A DNA stretch of 36,332 bases from Nitromaritima sp964584125 (GTDB taxonomy: Bacteria; Nitrospinota; Nitrospinia; Nitrospinales; VA-1). The notes under the pieces are model-generated. The model was not told where the DNA came from. It searched no databases and saw only the letters and a list, made by a program, of their open reading frames with translations. A program made the translations under genes and the position numbers. Shown in pieces: positions 25,394-34,494 of the stretch. Each line of letters begins with the position of its first letter. Position 1 is the stretch's first letter. The stretch is taken from NCBI GenBank assembly GCA_964584125.1, contig CAZOYP010000012.1:1-36332 (forward strand), in the 5' to 3' direction.

Positions 25394-25882
25394 TTATTTT
25401 CGCAGCTGTAATAAAAATACATCTATTTTTGTCTGCCAATGTAAATCAAGGTTCGCCTTAAAAATCTGACTTGCTTTTGCAAGGTGCCTTTTTGCGTTAG
25501 AAATATCATTAATCTGGGCGTAAGCCTTTGCCAAGTAGTAATGCGCTTTACCGCTTCTGGGATTAAGTTTTATGACTTCTTGAAAAGAAACAATCGCCTT
25601 CGCAGGACGTTTCATCACAAGATAGACGTCCCCTAAATGATAATGATACAAATAGTTCGTAGGATTTTTTTTAATCTTTTCAATAAAGTCTTGTCGTTTA
25701 CCTTCAAGCCGGGTGGTCACTAGTTTTTGGCTTTCCTTTTCATCGATTACAATATCCGGGATATAATTACCCGCTCCATCGTAACCTGTCCTGCTTTCGC
25801 TAAAAATAGCACTTGGCAAAGCAAGTAGAGGGAAAAAGAGCACCGTAAAAGAAATTAAAAATGTAAGCCGTTTCGTTTTCAT
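25394..25882 (-). CDS. exported TPR-repeat protein
   Basis: The protein is 162 residues from the ATG at 25882, where MKTKRLTFLISFTVLFFPLLALPSAIFS forms a proper signal peptide; a frame extension of 19 codons upstream lacks this logic. The mature part has a linker and about two TPR units (YHYHLGDVYLVMKRPAKAIVSFQEVIKLNP, then AHYYLAKAYAQINDISNAKRHLAKA). It is expected in the periplasm as a protein-protein adaptor. Its partner is unknown; the GT-C transferase with TPR tail lies downstream. Confidence 0.75.
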   Translation of the reverse strand: MKTKRLTFLISFTVLFFPLLALPSAIFSESRTGYDGAGNYIPDIVIDEKESQKLVTTRLEGKRQDFIEKIKKNPTNYLYHYHLGDVYLVMKRPAKAIVSFQEVIKLNPRSGKAHYYLAKAYAQINDISNAKRHLAKASQIFKANLDLHWQTKIDVFLLQLRK

Positions 25883-25994
25883 AACATTAAAGTACCGCAA
25901 CTGGATTAAGTAAAGTAACCAAGTGGGCGATGGAGCCATTCTATTACAGGATAAAGAATAGAGTTACTATATTCCTCTTTCGTTTGTTAAATAT

Positions 25995-26030
25995 AATAAA
26001 AATAGGCTACGGCCAAAACCGTAACCCATT
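25995..26030 (-). terminator. tRNA-associated terminator-like hairpin (copy E)
   Basis: On the minus strand GGGTTACGG pairs with CCGTAGCCT over a 6-base loop (9 pairs, two wobbles), followed by ATTTTTATTA. The same hairpin follows the tRNA-Pro fragment at 34300-34351. Confidence 0.6.
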
Positions 26031-26085
26031 ATTTTAATTGTTTATAGCAATAGAGCTTGGACCTCCGAAACCTGGCACTGGCTTG
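26031..26085 (-). repeat. strongly decayed tRNA-Pro 3'-end fragment (copy E)
   Basis: On the minus strand, CCAGGTTTCGGAGGTCCAAG then a diverged tail leads straight into the shared AAATAATGGGTTACGG hairpin. Order and sequence match the clearer copies at 31109, 33309, 34300 and 36040. On its own it would not be recognised as a tRNA piece. The rest of the 25883-26237 gap holds nothing else I can name. Confidence 0.5.
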
Positions 26086-26237
26086 TATTTTTAAGAATTC
26101 TGCTTACCTCCTATTTTACCCCAGGCAAAGTTATTATTTTTAAGTTTTAAGTCGCATTTCTCTAATGTTCTTTTTTTAAATTGCCGATCGAGAATATCAG
26201 GGGAGAGATGAATGTGAGGTGGAGTACCTAAAAAAAT

Positions 26238-27299
26238 ATGCCCGTACTAGAGATCAATACGCACGGAGTTCAAAATCGACCGCATGACTGCCGGGTTGCG
26301 CCAAAAGATGTAAATATATCAGGAAAATCGGGCTTACTTTTTTCTACAATGTTAGTTGTTATCTCGGTTTTCATAGCTCTTAGTTTAGCTGAGGCAGCTT
26401 TGTTTCTGAAAAACTCAAGCATGCGCAATTATGATATCGAAATGTGGCGATATTCTAAAGAGCTAAAGAAGGAGAGTGAAAATCCTCTGCTTGGCCATGA
26501 GCATATTCCCTTAAAAGAAGCCATCCTTCAGTCTACAAAAATTAGAATCAATAGCCATGGTTTACGTGGCGATGAAATAAAACCTAAGCAAGAGGGTATT
26601 AAGCGCATCTTGTTTTTAGGAAGTTCGATTACTCTTGGTTGGGGAGTGGCTGAAGAAGAAACTTTGACTGAGCGACTTGTGGATATGTTTGATGCAGAAA
26701 GCAAACCCACGGAGGTTCTTAATGCTGGCGTTGGGAATTATAATTCAGTACGCTATGTCGAGCAGTTTATGACGCGCCTCACCCACCTTGAACCTGACGT
26801 TATAGTTGTTCAATATTTTATTAATGATGCTGAGTCTGTAGAGTTTTCCGGAAGTAACTGGTTTCTACGCAATAGCCAATTTGGTGTTACACTATGGACC
26901 GCTTGGAATCAATTATTCAGATCAAAAGGAAAAGAGGCTTTATTAAAACACTATAACCTTACCTATGCCCCCAACACCAAAGGCTTTCAGGATATGTTAT
27001 CAGCATTAACACGTCTGGCAAGTTACGCTAAAGATAAAAAAATAAGCATAGTCTTTGCCATGACACCAGATTTTCACAATTTCAAAGATTATCCGTTTGA
27101 TTCTATCCATCATAGCATGGCAGAAATTTCACGTAACCTCGGGTTTATTTATGTTGATTTATTACCTACCTTCCTCCATCGAGATGCAAAAAAACTTTGG
27201 AGCACGCCTGGTGACCCTCACCCTAACAGTTTTGGGCATGAATTAATGGCGAATACACTCTATCCATTTTTGAAAAACCCCGATCTTTATATTAATTAA
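26238..27299 (+). CDS. membrane-anchored SGNH/GDSL hydrolase
   Basis: The 353-residue protein has one membrane helix (about 33-56) and a periplasmic SGNH domain. All four blocks are visible: block I FLGSSITLGWG (Ser130), block II NAGVGNYNS (Gly164/166), block III FINDA (Asn196), block V DPHPNSFGH (Asp326, His328). Such proteins remove or transfer O-acyl groups on glycans or peptidoglycan. It is followed 49 bases later by an MBOAT acyltransferase, the classical partner in alginate- or peptidoglycan-type O-acetylation pairs. It is the first clear gene beyond the tRNA-Pro copy E. Confidence 0.87.
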   Translation: MPVLEINTHGVQNRPHDCRVAPKDVNISGKSGLLFSTMLVVISVFIALSLAEAALFLKNSSMRNYDIEMWRYSKELKKESENPLLGHEHIPLKEAILQSTKIRINSHGLRGDEIKPKQEGIKRILFLGSSITLGWGVAEEETLTERLVDMFDAESKPTEVLNAGVGNYNSVRYVEQFMTRLTHLEPDVIVVQYFINDAESVEFSGSNWFLRNSQFGVTLWTAWNQLFRSKGKEALLKHYNLTYAPNTKGFQDMLSALTRLASYAKDKKISIVFAMTPDFHNFKDYPFDSIHHSMAEISRNLGFIYVDLLPTFLHRDAKKLWSTPGDPHPNSFGHELMANTLYPFLKNPDLYIN

Positions 27300-27348
27300 T
27301 GAAACTACTGACAGGCAGGATTACTAACAGAAATAGTTTAGTCTGACT

Positions 27349-28749
27349 ATGGTTTTTACTTCGGTTTACTTTTTTTTATTCTTTATTAGTTATTTCCTTT
27401 TTTTTAACTTTACAAAATCAGCTTATCGTTTGCACTTGGTTGTTGTCGGAAGTCTGGTTTTCTATGGTTGGGGAAACCCGTCTATGATTTTGGTGCCAGT
27501 TATTCTTAGCGGAATAGCTTTTTGGGGGGGACGGTGGGTTGCAGGGACAGAAGAAGAACTAGTTGTCAGAAACCGTCTTTTGGGGCTAGTAGTGCTTCTC
27601 CTTATTCCTCTTACTTATTTTAAATACAAGCATTTTTTATACAATGAAATTATAGTTCCAATTGTTGGAGCATCAACTGTAAGTTTTGGAGTGGCTCTTC
27701 CACTTGGCATTTCATTTATGACTTTTACTATTGTTTCATATATTGTCGATGTTTATAAAAAAAGATTCCCTCCGGCCCAGTCATTTTTCCACATCTTTGC
27801 CTATACCCTTTATTTTCCTAGACTGATCGCAGGACCAATTACAAGGCCCTCTGAATTGATCCCTCAATTATTGAGAAATAAATCTACCACCATGAGTTCT
27901 GTTGCGTTTGGGTTAACCCTGTTTACTGTAGGACTTGTGAAAAAGGTCATTTTTGCAGATTCTATGGGTGATGTGGTAAATCCCGTTTTTGACAACCCAA
28001 CGGGGCATAGTCTACTAACTTATTGGTTGGCCATGCTTGGTTATACTGTGCAAATTTATTGTGATTTTAGTGGATACACTGACATGGCTTTAGGGTTATC
28101 CATAATGCTTGGCGTACGTTTACCAATAAATTTTAATAAACCTTATATAGCTTTAAACTTGCAGGATTTTTGGCATCGTTGGCATATAACTCTTTCCAAA
28201 TGGCTGCGCCAATATATTTATATCCCGTTAGGGGGCAATCGATGTTCTAGGCCCAAATACCTTAGTAATATAATTGTTACTATGGTTGTATGTGGAATTT
28301 GGCATGGCGCGAATTGGACTTTTTTATTATGGGGAATATTGCATGGTATTGGATTAGTAGTTATCGGTGTGACAAAGTTTTCTCAAGCGGCTACCATTAC
28401 TATGAAAGCAATTCCAAATCAGCTGAAATGGTTATTGACATTTTTTTTTATAGTTGTCACTTGGGTATTTTTTCGGTCTCCAAACCTAGATACGGCGAGA
28501 ATCATTCTTATAGGTGCATTCACCGGAGATCTAAATTTAGATATGGCTTTCTTTCGTGCAAACATTTTTCATATTACTCTACTTGGTTTATTTGCTATTG
28601 TTCATCGCTTTGATTCATTATCTAATATCCGATTTGTTTACCGTTGGATAAATAAGGGGGTCCTCACAACTTTTGTGATAATAGCTTTTGCAACAGCAAT
28701 CGCCATAACCACAGATAATCCTAAGACTTTTATTTATTTTGATTTCTAA
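27349..28749 (+). CDS. MBOAT O-acyltransferase (AlgI/PatA-like)
   Basis: The 466-residue multi-helix inner-membrane protein has the MBOAT signature: ISFMTFTIVSYIVDVYKKRF, SGYTDMALGLSIMLGVRLPINFNKPY, then FWHRWHITLSKWLRQYIYIPLGGNR (H276, H279) and the catalytic-type His319 in GIWHGANWTFLLWG. It moves acyl groups, usually acetyl, across the membrane for transfer to exported polysaccharide. The SGNH hydrolase gene immediately upstream supplies a likely periplasmic transferase/esterase partner. Length and motifs are complete. Confidence 0.93.
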   Translation: MVFTSVYFFLFFISYFLFFNFTKSAYRLHLVVVGSLVFYGWGNPSMILVPVILSGIAFWGGRWVAGTEEELVVRNRLLGLVVLLLIPLTYFKYKHFLYNEIIVPIVGASTVSFGVALPLGISFMTFTIVSYIVDVYKKRFPPAQSFFHIFAYTLYFPRLIAGPITRPSELIPQLLRNKSTTMSSVAFGLTLFTVGLVKKVIFADSMGDVVNPVFDNPTGHSLLTYWLAMLGYTVQIYCDFSGYTDMALGLSIMLGVRLPINFNKPYIALNLQDFWHRWHITLSKWLRQYIYIPLGGNRCSRPKYLSNIIVTMVVCGIWHGANWTFLLWGILHGIGLVVIGVTKFSQAATITMKAIPNQLKWLLTFFFIVVTWVFFRSPNLDTARIILIGAFTGDLNLDMAFFRANIFHITLLGLFAIVHRFDSLSNIRFVYRWINKGVLTTFVIIAFATAIAITTDNPKTFIYFDF

Positions 28750-29160
28750 AGGTTTGTGTCACCCTTTAAAGAAAATGGACTCTTTTAAAAAAATAGATCT
28801 AAGAGGAATCTCTGAGATTGTACGTTAGAATGGCTCTCGTACTAAAGCCGAGGTTCTAACTTCTATGAAGGAATTACGGAACCTTAGTTCTAATATAATT
28901 TTAGCACGACACAGCAAAAAAAATCGCCACGATATTAAAAGGTAGACCAAGTATTATTGACCTTAAAAGAATTTACAAGTGATTCCTAGTTTTAATATAT
29001 ATTTCATGGGACAGCTAGGAATTGAATTTTGGTAACACAAAGTTCCTCTGGAAGTGGTTCTATTATTTTCTCCTTACTACCACCTCTCAGAACAGAAGTG
29101 ATATTTAAGCTGAACTATAAAGTAATGCGTTTTTAAAACCCTCTTTATAAAATTACTTAA
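28750..29160. other. intergenic stretch with paired stem-loops
   Basis: No gene is seen. Two hairpins lie close together: AATCT-ctg-AGATT at 28807-28819, and a longer one at 28824-28860 in which GTTAGAA pairs with TTCTAAC and inner CTCG can pair with CGAG. There is no T-run, so a terminator is unlikely; they could be the end of a decayed mobile element. Confidence 0.35.
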
Positions 29161-30939
29161 TTGAAGAACCACCTAATAAAACTCGCCATACTCACCCTAA
29201 GCCTAGTTATTTGTTTAGTCCTAATAGAAGGAGTATTAATTTTTATTTCTACTGAGGGTAATGATAATTATGAACGCACAAAAGAATTTCATGAAAAATA
29301 TATCCGATACAATCAACACGGTTATAGAGATTACGAATATAGCCTTAAAAAACCAGAAGGCATATTTCGGATCCTCGTTTTAGGTGATTCTCAAACCTTT
29401 GGTCATGGCATTAAAGATTTGAAGGACACCTGGGTCAAAAAAGTAGAAGCAACACTACAAAAGGATGGCCGAAATTCAAACATAGAAGTTTTGAGCATAT
29501 CGGGTCCTGGATGGAATTCCGACACACACTTATATGAATTGTTTGAAAATGGTCTTAAGTTTAACCCTGATTTAGTTATCTTAGCTTATGCCCACAACGA
29601 TATCCCATTCCCCACCAGTGTTAATTGTAATAGCTCTGATCGAAAAATAACCTCCAATATAAATATTTTCCAAAGTACTAAATTAGCTAGTTTTATTGAT
29701 TTTAGGATTAATCGACTTTTAGAAAAGATCGGAGAGAAACCAAGTTATTTTGATTGTTTAAACCAAGCTTATAGCTCTATTGGCTGGGAAATGAATAAAT
29801 TTTATTTAGATATGATGGGACTTGTTCTATCTATTAAGAAAATCCATTTCATGCTAACTGTAATTCCCATAATCCACCAACTGGATGACAACTATCCTCT
29901 GATCAGTCCTAATAAAAAATTGAAAGAATATTCTAAACAAAGAAATCTTGAATTTTTAGACTTTTATGAAGAGAGCTTTAAAAACCTTGAAGCCAACAAT
30001 TTAAAAATATCAAAGACAAACGACCACCTAAATGAAGTTGCAGGCGATATTGTGGCAGATAGGCTATCAAGAAAAATAAAAAAACTAGTTGAGTATAAAA
30101 ATCTTTCGTATTTCAATAAAGCTTTTACTCTTAAAGAAATTTTAAATAAAAGCCCCTTATTGATTAAACTCGATAGCAGGCTCAATAAACAAAATTCAAT
30201 TAATACATTTATTCTAAATTCAGCAACTGAAGCACTACAAGTAACTAGAGATTCAAATCAACTCATCATAAAAAAAACACAAAAAGGTGAGGATGAAAGA
30301 GATCCCGTTTATTTACTAGAAACTAAACTTAGTTTATCTGGTAACTTTATTGAACAAGAAAAAGTTGCCTTCCACCCAAATTCTAAAACTCCCAAATTAA
30401 GAGAAAGTATTTCTAAACAATCTAAAGTTTATACTCAAACTACTGAACGAATTGAAACCAACTCCAAGGGAGTGCCAGTAGTTATTAAATCTGAGCAAAG
30501 AAAATATCAATTTGGTTTTGAGGGTGATAAAAACTACAAGAAGATTAAACTTGAAACAGGCATTGACTTTCCTGATCCCAAACTACTTGATAAGTGGGTT
30601 TTTCAGAATATTCAACCGCCATCAATTTACTATTCAAGGGCAAAACAAAAAGAAATTATAGCCAGCATGATAATGCAGAATCCAAACGTCTATAATATAC
30701 CTTATGGCATTGAGATAGCCAAACAACCAGAATATTTAGACAAATTATCAAATGAAGATATATGCCAAGTTTTTGATGAAATGGCTTTATTTGAAACCTT
30801 TTTAATTCTTGATCGATATAAAGCTAACGACTATGTAAATCTATTAATAGAATTAATTGAACAAAGCAAGCCTTCATTGATGGCACTTAATGCCACAAAG
30901 CGATATCGCAAGTTTTTTCTGAATCTAAATAGAAAATGA
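29161..30939 (+). CDS. SGNH hydrolase with long unknown C-terminal domain (paralogue 1)
   Basis: This 592-residue protein starts at TTG 29161. It has a membrane anchor (about 7-29), then an SGNH domain to about 305. Block I is VLGDSQTFG (Ser77), block II SISGPGWNS, block III YAHNDIPF (Asn146), and block V NDHLNEVAGD (Asp288, His289). Residues about 310-592 form a second region of unknown family, with strand-rich stretches (LLETKLSLSGNF, YQFGFEGDKNYKKIKLE) and a helical end (NDYVNLLIELIEQSKPSLMALNA). A closely similar copy lies at 31424-33223. The expected location is periplasmic, membrane-tethered, with O-acyl ester chemistry on a glycan; the substrate is unknown. Confidence 0.82.
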   Translation: MKNHLIKLAILTLSLVICLVLIEGVLIFISTEGNDNYERTKEFHEKYIRYNQHGYRDYEYSLKKPEGIFRILVLGDSQTFGHGIKDLKDTWVKKVEATLQKDGRNSNIEVLSISGPGWNSDTHLYELFENGLKFNPDLVILAYAHNDIPFPTSVNCNSSDRKITSNINIFQSTKLASFIDFRINRLLEKIGEKPSYFDCLNQAYSSIGWEMNKFYLDMMGLVLSIKKIHFMLTVIPIIHQLDDNYPLISPNKKLKEYSKQRNLEFLDFYEESFKNLEANNLKISKTNDHLNEVAGDIVADRLSRKIKKLVEYKNLSYFNKAFTLKEILNKSPLLIKLDSRLNKQNSINTFILNSATEALQVTRDSNQLIIKKTQKGEDERDPVYLLETKLSLSGNFIEQEKVAFHPNSKTPKLRESISKQSKVYTQTTERIETNSKGVPVVIKSEQRKYQFGFEGDKNYKKIKLETGIDFPDPKLLDKWVFQNIQPPSIYYSRAKQKEIIASMIMQNPNVYNIPYGIEIAKQPEYLDKLSNEDICQVFDEMALFETFLILDRYKANDYVNLLIELIEQSKPSLMALNATKRYRKFFLNLNRK

Positions 30940-30941
30940 GT

Positions 30942-31040
30942 ATGACAATCTTTTACTCCGCATCCGAGTTGAAGAAAATGTTTGAATACTGGAACAAAGT
31001 ATGCCAGCAAAATGACAACGTAGTCTTGCTAAAAGATTGA
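30942..31040 (+). CDS. very short ORF after SGNH paralogue 1
   Basis: A 32-codon frame (FYSASELKKMFEYWNKVCQQ in its centre) begins 2 bases after the preceding stop. Its composition is protein-like, but there is no ribosome site or known homologue. It may be a relic; nothing similar follows the second SGNH paralogue. Confidence 0.2.
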   Translation: MTIFYSASELKKMFEYWNKVCQQNDNVVLLKD

Positions 31041-31108
31041 GTAGGTTAGTTTTACTGGCACAAACAATAAAGGGCTTACGGCAAACCGCCATGAAGCTTT
31101 GTTTTAAA

Positions 31109-31156
31109 TGGTCGGGACGAGAGGTTTTGAACCTCCGGCCCCCTGCTCCCAAAACG
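31109..31156 (-). repeat. tRNA-Pro(UGG) 3' half, pseudo-tRNA (copy A)
   Basis: Read on the minus strand: TTTTGGGAGCAGGGGGCCGG, then AGGTTCAAAACCTCTCGTCCCGACCA. This is the anticodon loop (TGG), 3' anticodon stem, variable loop, a well-paired T-arm (GGAGG/CCTCT) and acceptor strand with CCA of tRNA-Pro. No D-arm or 5' acceptor strand precedes it, so it cannot be a functional tRNA. This is the best preserved of five copies. Confidence 0.85.
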
Positions 31157-31256
31157 TGTGTGAAGTTTATTAGCCCTCATTTTGATTATACTTGCGGAGA
31201 CCGTCGTTGCGTGTTGTGGCACTAAATGCCAAGAAGTGACTAGCAGATTGGCACAA
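31157..31256 (-). repeat. conserved flank of tRNA-Pro copy A (candidate element arm)
   Basis: On the minus strand it contains TTGTGCCAATCTG, then TTGGCATTTAGTGCCACAAC and ACGCAACGA, followed by an AT-rich run leading into the tRNA-Pro half. The same series is found beside copies at 34300 and 36040. TGCCAA/TTGGCA half-sites within it form an inverted repeat, as would suit a recombinase-binding arm. Confidence 0.7.
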
Positions 31257-31423
31257 ATCTGACCAATTGATTTTTTTACTAATCCTCCCTACCCCCCTAC
31301 CTAAGTAGGAACCTCTTAGATATTTTTTTCAAGACAAGCCGATGAATGTCCGTTAAGTAGAGAAACCTTAGTTTAAATGATTAGTCTCAATTTCTTAATC
31401 GTAAACAATCATTTATCGTTTCT

Positions 31424-33223
31424 ATGAAATTTAATTATTTAAAACAAAAATTAATGAACCTGGCTATATTTACCCTGGGTCTGATTATTTGTTTAGTCCT
31501 AATAGAAGGAGCTCTGATTTTTAATTCCGCTGAGGGTAAAGATAATTATGGATTAACAAGGGAATTTCAAGAAAAGTACGTCCGGTACAATAAATATGGT
31601 TATAGAGATTATGAATATAGCCTTAAAAAACCCGCGGGTGTTTTTCGGGTCCTTGTTTTAGGCGACTCACAGACATTTGGTTCTGGCATCAAAGACTTGG
31701 AGGACACTTGGGTCAAAAAATTAGAAGCAAAGCTACAAAAAGATGGCCGAAATTCAAGCATAGAAGTTTTGAGCATATCGGGTCCCGGATGGAATTCCGA
31801 CACACACTTATATGAATTGTTTAAAAATGGTCTTAAGTTTAATCCTGATCTAGTCATTTTAGCTTATTACCACAACGATATTCCATTCCCAACCAGCGTT
31901 AATTGTAATAGCTCTGATCGAAAAGTAATCCCCAATATAAATATTTTCCAAAGTACTAAATTGGCTAGTTTTATTGATTTTAGGATTAATCGGCTTTTAG
32001 AAAAGACCGGAGAGAAACCAAGCTATTCTGATTGTTTAAACCAAGCTTATAGTTCTATTGGCTGGGAAATGAATAAATTTTATTTGGATATAATGGGACT
32101 TGTTCTATCTATTAAGAAAATCCATTTCATGTTAACTGTAATTCCCATAATCCACCAACTGGATGATAACTATCCTTTGATCAGTCCTAATAAAAAATTA
32201 AAGGAATTTGCCAGACAAAGAAATTTTGAATTTTTAGACTTTTATGAAAAAGGTTTTAAAAACCTTGAAGCCGACAACTTAAGAATATCCAAGACAGACC
32301 ACCACCTGAATCAAAATGCAGGCGATATTATGGCGAACACCCTCTTTAGTAAAATAAATAAATTAATTAAGTATAAAAATCTTTCGTATTTTAATAAAGC
32401 TTTTACCCTTAAAGAAATTTTAAATGAAAACCCCTTATTAACTAAACTAGATAGCCGGTTTAACAAACAGAATTCAATTAACACATTCATCCTAAATTCA
32501 GAAACTGAAGCACTACAGGTAACTAGAGATTCAAACCAATTCATCATCAAGAAAATCCAAAAAATAAAAAACGGAAGAAACCCGGTTTCTTTACTAGAAA
32601 CTAAACTGAGTTTATCTGGTGACTACATTAGCCAAGAAAAAGTTTTCTTCCATGCAAATTCTAAAATTCCCAGGTTAAGAGAAAGCATCTCTAAACAATC
32701 GGGAGTTTATGCTCAAACTATTGAACGCATTGAGCCCGACTCCAAAGGGGGGTTAGTTGCTACTCAATTGGGACAAAGGAACTATCAGTTTGGTTTTGAG
32801 GGTGGCAAAAATCACAGAAGGATTAAACTTGGCGCAGACATTATGTTTCCAGACCCAAAGGTTCTTGATCAATGGGTTTTTCAGAATAACCACCCACCAT
32901 CTGAAGAGCATTCGAAAGCGGGGCTTAATAAGACATTAATTGATATGGTAACTAAAAACCAAAGTATCTATAGCACGCCTGAAGACATTAAGATTATTAA
33001 TCAACCTGATTACCTTAAAAACTTATCTGACGAAGAAATATCTCAAAATTATGATGAACGAATTTTATTCCAAACACTCATAATCTTCGCAAGATATGGT
33101 GCTACGGATTATGTGAATTCTTTAATCGAGTTAATTGAACAAAGTAGGCCTTCGTTGATGGCACTTAATGCAGCAAAACGGTATCGTACGTTCCTTCTGA
33201 CTCATGATAAGGGTGAGATTTAA
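31424..33223 (+). CDS. SGNH hydrolase with long unknown C-terminal domain (paralogue 2)
   Basis: This 599-residue close paralogue of the protein at 29161-30939 shares most residues through both domains, with long stretches identical. It has the membrane anchor (about 11-34), block I VLGDSQTFG (Ser82), SISGPGWNS, YYHNDIPF, and block V DHHLNQNAGD. The C-terminal region is more diverged between the two copies than the SGNH part, for example GDYISQEKVFFHANSKIPRL against GNFIEQEKVAFHPNSKTPKL. The copies are separated by tRNA-Pro copy A and its flank, so duplication probably came by insertion of a related element or by recombination between repeats. Start is the ATG at 31424. Confidence 0.85.
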   Translation: MKFNYLKQKLMNLAIFTLGLIICLVLIEGALIFNSAEGKDNYGLTREFQEKYVRYNKYGYRDYEYSLKKPAGVFRVLVLGDSQTFGSGIKDLEDTWVKKLEAKLQKDGRNSSIEVLSISGPGWNSDTHLYELFKNGLKFNPDLVILAYYHNDIPFPTSVNCNSSDRKVIPNINIFQSTKLASFIDFRINRLLEKTGEKPSYSDCLNQAYSSIGWEMNKFYLDIMGLVLSIKKIHFMLTVIPIIHQLDDNYPLISPNKKLKEFARQRNFEFLDFYEKGFKNLEADNLRISKTDHHLNQNAGDIMANTLFSKINKLIKYKNLSYFNKAFTLKEILNENPLLTKLDSRFNKQNSINTFILNSETEALQVTRDSNQFIIKKIQKIKNGRNPVSLLETKLSLSGDYISQEKVFFHANSKIPRLRESISKQSGVYAQTIERIEPDSKGGLVATQLGQRNYQFGFEGGKNHRRIKLGADIMFPDPKVLDQWVFQNNHPPSEEHSKAGLNKTLIDMVTKNQSIYSTPEDIKIINQPDYLKNLSDEEISQNYDERILFQTLIIFARYGATDYVNSLIELIEQSRPSLMALNAAKRYRTFLLTHDKGEI

Positions 33224-33308
33224 TCCGATTTATCCTTCGTTTGTTACCCATAATGTAACCCACAACAAAAAATAGGCTGCAACATTAACTATAACCCATT
33301 GCTTTAAA

Positions 33309-33357
33309 TGGTGGAGGCGAAAGGATTTGAACCTCTGAACCCCTGCTACCAAAGCAA
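33309..33357 (-). repeat. tRNA-Pro(UGG) 3' half, pseudo-tRNA (copy C)
   Basis: On the minus strand: TTGCTTTGGTAGCAGGGG, then AGAGGTTCAAATCCTTTCGCCTCCACCA. The TTTGG anticodon loop, anticodon-stem remains GC-GC, T-loop TTCAAAT and a CCA end are kept. It is followed by TTTAAAGCAATGGG and a weakened version of the shared hairpin (33280-33300), then a GTGGGTTACATTATGGGTAA segment. The upstream conserved arm seen at copies A, B and D is missing here; a gene end abuts instead. Confidence 0.8.
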
Positions 33358-33375
33358 TAACTCCACTCCATAGGA

Positions 33376-34146
33376 TCATGCTATTCTTTTGTATGCCTTG
33401 TTTCTCATTCGCAAATCTATGTGATCCATATTTTTCCCGAACGGGTATTCAAGCATTTTTTGAACTTTTATCAGTATAATGAGGAAGCACATAATTAAAA
33501 AGGAAGTAAAAATGCCATAAAGGCCCAATGTTGCAAATTGGGGGCTTAAGATTAAAACCCCTGCTACCAAGGCCCAGTCAAGAAAAATTCTTAATGTCCT
33601 TGGAGTTCTATTTTCTTTAATTGCAAGCAACTTTTCAAAACTCGAGTACATTTTTTCGAGCCAACCTAAAAGACAAGCAAGTTCTGGCGCGCTTACCTTC
33701 TCTGTTTTTCTAAAGATTTCCACAGTCAAACTAATTTCATTAAAAAAAATATCAATGTCAGCAAGTCTCTTTTTAGCTTCTTCACCAACCACGTCAACAT
33801 GAAAAAGAAATCTTAATTTTTCAAAAAACTCCCTCAATTCATATTGCAATTTTTCTTTTTCTCCTCCAGACAAATGCCTTTTGCCTGTTTGCCAAAAACT
33901 CATTGCGAATGCCCATAAATTTGCTAGCTCTTCAATTGCTTGAAAACGCCTGGTGTTGGCTGTGCTAATACTAATTGCAAAAACAAAAAATAGGCCACCA
34001 AAAAATATCAAATCAATACCTTTCAGTATTAAAGTAAAATCATACTCTACGCATATGAACGTTAAAAAGCTGGCAATTGGTGGAAGAAGTAAAATTCTAT
34101 ATAAAAAAAATGGGGTTGAATTATTCGTTAGTGGCTCGATATTCAT
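33376..34146 (-). CDS. bestrophin-like membrane protein
   Basis: The 256-residue protein has hydrophobic segments at about 13-32 and 42-62, a long helical cytoplasmic middle, and two further hydrophobic segments at about 190-235. The C-terminal KVQKMLEYPFGKNMDHIDL resembles the conserved PFG-x-D-x-D-L end of the bestrophin/UPF0187 family, whose members form chloride-permeable pentameric channels. The match rests on layout and this motif, so the call is moderate. It lies between tRNA-Pro copies C and B as a single-gene cargo. Confidence 0.6.
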   Translation of the reverse strand: MNIEPLTNNSTPFFLYRILLLPPIASFLTFICVEYDFTLILKGIDLIFFGGLFFVFAISISTANTRRFQAIEELANLWAFAMSFWQTGKRHLSGGEKEKLQYELREFFEKLRFLFHVDVVGEEAKKRLADIDIFFNEISLTVEIFRKTEKVSAPELACLLGWLEKMYSSFEKLLAIKENRTPRTLRIFLDWALVAGVLILSPQFATLGLYGIFTSFLIMCFLIILIKVQKMLEYPFGKNMDHIDLRMRNKAYKRIA

Positions 34147-34255
34147 ATGTCTCGGCTCTTTTTATGCAAGTAAGGACCTATTCTAGAGCAGTTAGCGAGT
34201 ATAAGCAAAATTGGCGTTTAAACAGAGATAAATGCTAGCCCCGCTGCTAGCCCAA

Positions 34256-34292
34256 ACAAAAAATGGGCTACGGCCTAAACCGTAACTCATTG
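34256..34292 (-). terminator. tRNA-associated terminator hairpin (copy B)
   Basis: On the minus strand GAGTTACGG pairs with CCGTAGCCC around TTTAGG, extended by AAT/ATT, and is followed by a six-base T run. It directly follows the tRNA-Pro 3' half of copy B, where a native tRNA terminator would sit. Confidence 0.7.
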
Positions 34293-34299
34293 TTTTAAA

Positions 34300-34351
34300 T
34301 TGTCGAGATAAGAAGATTTGAACTTTCGACCCCATCCTTCCAAAGCATGGG
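34300..34351 (-). repeat. tRNA-Pro(UGG) 3' half, pseudo-tRNA (copy B)
   Basis: On the minus strand: ATGCTTTGGAAGGATGGGG, then TCGAAAGTTCAAATCTTCTT and a degraded acceptor end TCTCGACAA in place of CCGACCA. The TTTGG anticodon loop and the TTCAAAT T-loop remain. Same orientation as copies A, C, D and E. Confidence 0.8.
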
Positions 34352-34435
34352 AGTAGTTTACTAATCTTTATTTTAATTATACTACGGTGAGAGACTCGTT
34401 GCGTGTTGTGTCACTAAATGCCAAGAAGTGCCTCA
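34352..34435 (-). repeat. conserved flank of tRNA-Pro copy B (candidate element arm)
   Basis: On the minus strand it contains CACTTCTTGGCATTTAGTGA, CACAACACGCAACGAG, and an AT-rich run ending TAGTAAACTACTCCC before the tRNA half. This matches the blocks beside copies A and D; the outermost TTGTGCCAATCTG part is lost. Confidence 0.7.
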
Positions 34436-34494
34436 GAGCAGTAAAAACTTCACTAGGAAGCATTTAGTCACTTGCTTAAAATCGAATACGCTAA

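Noticed and set aside
31037..31225. 62-residue plus-strand open frame over tRNA-Pro copy A
   Set aside because: Antisense to the tRNA fragment, with the usual tRNA-derived peptide (GREVLNLRPPAP). Not a gene.
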